DNA of 6,531 bases from the NCBI GenBank assembly GCA_934630905.1, contig CAKTXN010000096.1, positions 1 to 6,531 of the forward strand, given 5' to 3'. Source of the stretch: an uncultured Eggerthellaceae bacterium (GTDB lineage: Bacteria; Actinomycetota; Coriobacteriia; Coriobacteriales; Eggerthellaceae). Under the pieces are notes generated by a model. That model saw only the letters and a program-made list of their open reading frames with translations, was not told the DNA's origin and ran no database searches. The position numbers and the translations under genes are program-made. The stretch's first letter is position 1, and each line of letters opens with the position of its first letter. Below are positions 4,285-6,531 of the stretch, in pieces.

Positions 4285-6444
4285 CTACGACTCCGGCTTC
4301 GACGGCTCGGGCGTTGTTGTGCCACCGCCGCCTGTCGAGCCACCACCTTCGGTGCCGCCGCCTTCGGTGCCGCCCGTCGTGCCGCCCGTTGTGCCTCCCG
4401 ACGTGTCGCCGCCTTCGGTGCCGCCAGTTGCATCACCATCGCCGCCACCCGTCGTGCCGCCGCTCTCAGTACCCTCGGTGCCTTCCGTCTTGTCTTTATT
4501 CTTCTCGTCTGCCTCGTCGTCTTCAGTGCTCTTCGCGCTCAAGCCAGCGTTCCACTTGTTGTTGTACTCGGGATCCTTGTACGTGGGGAAGGAGTGCATC
4601 GGTGTGGAGGCAAGCGCTGCGTCCATGAACTCCTTGAACATGGCGTTGCAACTCAAATCCTCGGAGGTAATCTGCGCGAAGCGATCGCCAATCCAGCAGG
4701 CGCACGCCAGATCAGGCGTGTAGCCGATCAGCGTGTGATCGTGGAAATCGCTGGTCGTACCGGTTTTGCCGGCAACTTCACGTCCGCCTTCCAAACGTGC
4801 CGATGCAGCAGTACCGTCGCTTTGCGTGAACACCGTTTGCAGCACGGACGTCACGGCGCCGCAGACCGACTCGCTCAAAACGCGCTCGCCTTCCTGCTTG
4901 TTCTCATAGACCGTTTCACCTTTGCTGTTGGAAATCTTGCTGACCACCACGGGGTCGTAATGGATGCCGCCTGCCGCCAGTGTTGCGTATGCGCTTGCCA
5001 TCTCCAGCGGCGTGATGTCGAAAACGCCCAAGGTCAGCGTGTCCACGTTCATCAGGTCGCTTGTGTCAACGCCCATGCGCTTGCACACGTCGATAATCGC
5101 TTGGCCGCCCAGGTATTCCTGCAGCTGCACGTACGCAGTGTTCGAAGAAACCGCGGTGGCCGACTGCAGCGAGCGCGTGCCGTAATTGATGCCGCCGTAG
5201 TTCTCTACGGTGCCCAGGCCGCTTTTCAGCTTGTATGGGGAAGAGCAATCGACCAGCGTTGTGGGGTTGATTCCTGCCTCAATCGCAGCGATAAGCGTGA
5301 ACACCTTGAACGATGAACCCGTGGGACGTCCGCCCTGAGCTGCAATGTTGAACTGGTTCTCGCGGTAGTCTTCGCCACCCACCATGGCAACAACATGTCC
5401 GTTCGAGGGGTCAACGGCAACCAGGGCTGACTCCAAGCCGTCTTCCATGCGCTCGGCCTGGTCCGCAACGGTTTGCTCGGCGATTTCCTGTTTCTCCACG
5501 TCAAGCGTGGTATATACCTTCAAACCGCCGGCGAAGATGTCGTTCATGGAATACTCGTTCAGAAGCCACGTGCGCACGTACGACGTAAAATACGGGTACC
5601 GGTAAATGCCGTCTTCTTGGCTTTCGTCCTCAAGGTTCAGATTCAAGTCGCTGCTGGCCGCTTCGGCGTATTGCGCCTGGGTGATATGCCCTGCGGTCAG
5701 CATGCGCGAAAGCACCACGTTGCGGCGGTCTTTGCAACCTTCGGGGTTGTAAACGGGGTTCCAGTTCGACGGTGACTGCGGAATGCCCGCCAGCGTTGCA
5801 GCCTCTACCAGTGTTAACTCGGAAGCATGCTTGCTGAAGTAATGCAGCGATGCGGCTTCAATACCGTATGCGCCATCACCATAATTAATGGTGTTCAGGT
5901 ACATCAGCAAAATCTCGTCTTTCGAGTAGTATTTCTCCATCTCCAGGGCAAGCTCTGCTTCGCGAATCTTACGCTCAAGTGAGATAGTGGTCATCTCGTC
6001 GGACAGAATGGTGTTACGCACGAGCTGCTGGGTAATGGTCGAGGCACCTTCCAGGCTTCCGCCCATAAGGTTGTTCACCACGGCGCGCGTGATGCCAATA
6101 AGGTCCACGCCGTTGTGCTCGTAGAAGCGGTTGTCCTCGGTGTCCACCGTTGCATTGACCAGAAGCTCGGAAACATCGCTCAAATTCGTAAGCGGCTCGC
6201 GGTTCTCCAGACGGAATTCCGCTAGAACCGTTTTGCCATCGGCGGCGTACACCGTCGATTTCTCCGAATAGTTGAACGCATCCGATTCAACGACGCTGGG
6301 CAAATCTTCGGTCCAGCCTGCGGTCACGCTCAAAACGCTGCGTACAGCAACGACCCCCACAAAACAAATGGCGGCAACAATGAACAAAAGGACCCAAGCC
6401 GGTGCATGTGTGCGCGATTCGCGCTGTTTTCTTCGTGTATTCAT
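4285..6444 (-). CDS. Class A penicillin-binding protein (bifunctional transglycosylase/transpeptidase) with Gly/Thr/Glu tail
   Basis: This 719-residue second peptidoglycan synthase has the same plan as the one at 497-2908. A short basic cytoplasmic start (MNTRRKQRESR) precedes a membrane segment (about 16-37). The GT51 domain has EDNRFYEHNG (catalytic Glu103), GASTITQQ (133-140), the second Glu162 in RKIREAE, and KDEILLMYLN. The transpeptidase carries SSFK (Ser377, Lys380), SSN (433-435) and KTGTT (560-564). The two PBPs are nearly alike around the GT active site, so they are paralogues. This one has no PASTA repeat. Residues about 640-654 are acidic/Lys-rich, followed by a Gly/Thr/Glu low-complexity tail to 709 and a short TPEPSKPES end. 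I chose the ATG at 6444 because it gives a normal cytoplasmic N-terminus. It lacks a clear Shine-Dalgarno. An in-frame TTG at 6474 has an AGGAG 11 nt upstream, but within a strong hairpin. The gene faces the first PBP tail to tail. Confidence 0.95.
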   Translation of the reverse strand: MNTRRKQRESRTHAPAWVLLFIVAAICFVGVVAVRSVLSVTAGWTEDLPSVVESDAFNYSEKSTVYAADGKTVLAEFRLENREPLTNLSDVSELLVNATVDTEDNRFYEHNGVDLIGITRAVVNNLMGGSLEGASTITQQLVRNTILSDEMTTISLERKIREAELALEMEKYYSKDEILLMYLNTINYGDGAYGIEAASLHYFSKHASELTLVEAATLAGIPQSPSNWNPVYNPEGCKDRRNVVLSRMLTAGHITQAQYAEAASSDLNLNLEDESQEDGIYRYPYFTSYVRTWLLNEYSMNDIFAGGLKVYTTLDVEKQEIAEQTVADQAERMEDGLESALVAVDPSNGHVVAMVGGEDYRENQFNIAAQGGRPTGSSFKVFTLIAAIEAGINPTTLVDCSSPYKLKSGLGTVENYGGINYGTRSLQSATAVSSNTAYVQLQEYLGGQAIIDVCKRMGVDTSDLMNVDTLTLGVFDITPLEMASAYATLAAGGIHYDPVVVSKISNSKGETVYENKQEGERVLSESVCGAVTSVLQTVFTQSDGTAASARLEGGREVAGKTGTTSDFHDHTLIGYTPDLACACWIGDRFAQITSEDLSCNAMFKEFMDAALASTPMHSFPTYKDPEYNNKWNAGLSAKSTEDDEADEKNKDKTEGTEGTESGGTTGGGDGDATGGTEGGDTSGGTTGGTTGGTEGGGTEGGGSTGGGGTTTPEPSKPES
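4346..4425 (-). repeat. Short direct repeats encoding the Gly/Thr/Glu tail
   Basis: The 14-mer CCTTCGGTGCCGCC occurs at 4346-4359, 4361-4374 and 4412-4425 (plus-strand reading) and encodes GGTEG units on the minus strand. Looser GTGCCGCC/GTCGTGCCGCC variants lie between and around them. The array is part of the coding sequence. Its near-repeats could change length by slippage in multiples of 3. Confidence 0.7.
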
Positions 6445-6448
6445 AATA

Positions 6449-6458
6449 GGGTATACCC
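6449..6458. promoter_or_regulatory. GGGTATACCC palindrome just upstream of the second PBP start
   Basis: This is a perfect 10-bp palindrome 4 bp before the ATG at 6444. On the minus strand it contains TATACC, a possible -10 element. If that were used, transcription would begin at or next to the ATG, giving a leaderless mRNA, which would fit the missing Shine-Dalgarno. No proper -35 is seen at 16-18 nt spacing. It could equally be an operator or chance. Confidence 0.25.
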
Positions 6459-6472
6459 CGACTTTTGCAGCC

Positions 6473-6518
6473 AAAGAGGGTCGTTCTCCTACGTTGAGCT
6501 GGGAGAACGGCCCTCTTT
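6473..6518. terminator. Strong hairpin at right edge, possible bidirectional terminator
   Basis: AAAGAGGGTCGTTCTCC (6473-6489) pairs with GGAGAACGGCCCTCTTT (6502-6518), 17 pairs including one G-T pair, around a 12-nt loop. On the plus strand it runs into a T-rich tail (TTTCTTGTGACTTTTT). On the minus strand only three Ts follow. It lies directly upstream of the minus-strand PBP, so it most likely ends a gene beyond the right edge and blocks antisense read-through. The direction is uncertain. Confidence 0.65.
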
Positions 6519-6531
6519 CTTGTGACTTTTT

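Noticed and set aside
4189..5316. Long plus-strand open frame (375 codons) antisense to the second PBP
   Set aside because: It begins inside the 33-bp hairpin, runs opposite a gene with full catalytic motifs, and has a biased Arg/Ala/Cys-rich composition with no domain. It is a shadow of the GC-rich gene.

Overview
The window looks like a chromosomal segment from a moderately GC-rich actinobacterium-like Gram-positive. I lean towards Coriobacteriia/Eggerthellaceae from codon use and protein style, but no marker gene here proves that. The genes are ordinary housekeeping and envelope genes. The unusual material is in the spaces between them.

Layout: (1) 1-228 is the 3' end of argH (argininosuccinate lyase), plus strand. 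(2) 229-496 is a gap with a stem-loop at 288-323 and a strong terminator-like hairpin at 431-461. That hairpin sits inside a longer interrupted palindrome whose right arm forms a possible extended -10 box for the next gene. (3) 497-2908 is a class A (bifunctional) penicillin-binding protein with a membrane anchor, GT51 glycosyltransferase, transpeptidase, one PASTA-like repeat and an acidic Pro/Gly-rich tail. (4) 3098-3580 is a small predicted lipoprotein of unknown function. (5) 3581-4284 has no credible gene. It holds two 33-bp hairpin repeats about 580 bp apart whose 11-bp loops are exact reverse complements, an inner inverted repeat of about 27 bp (3824-3850 / 3964-3990), a tRNA T-arm-like fragment, and a minus-strand terminator. 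(6) 4285-6444, minus strand, is a second class A PBP, clearly paralogous to the first, with a Gly/Thr/Glu low-complexity tail and no PASTA. (7) 6445-6531 holds a short upstream region and a 17-bp-stem hairpin that may terminate transcription in either direction.

Functionally, the two PBPs are predicted membrane-anchored peptidoglycan synthases that polymerise lipid II and cross-link the stem peptides outside the membrane. They face each other tail to tail, with the lipoprotein gene and the repeat island between them. The lipoprotein could act at the same cell surface, but nothing in its sequence shows a link to the PBPs. The repeat island resembles a non-autonomous mobile or REP/MITE-like element, or a pair of inverted recombination sites. 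No recombinase or transposase is encoded in the window.
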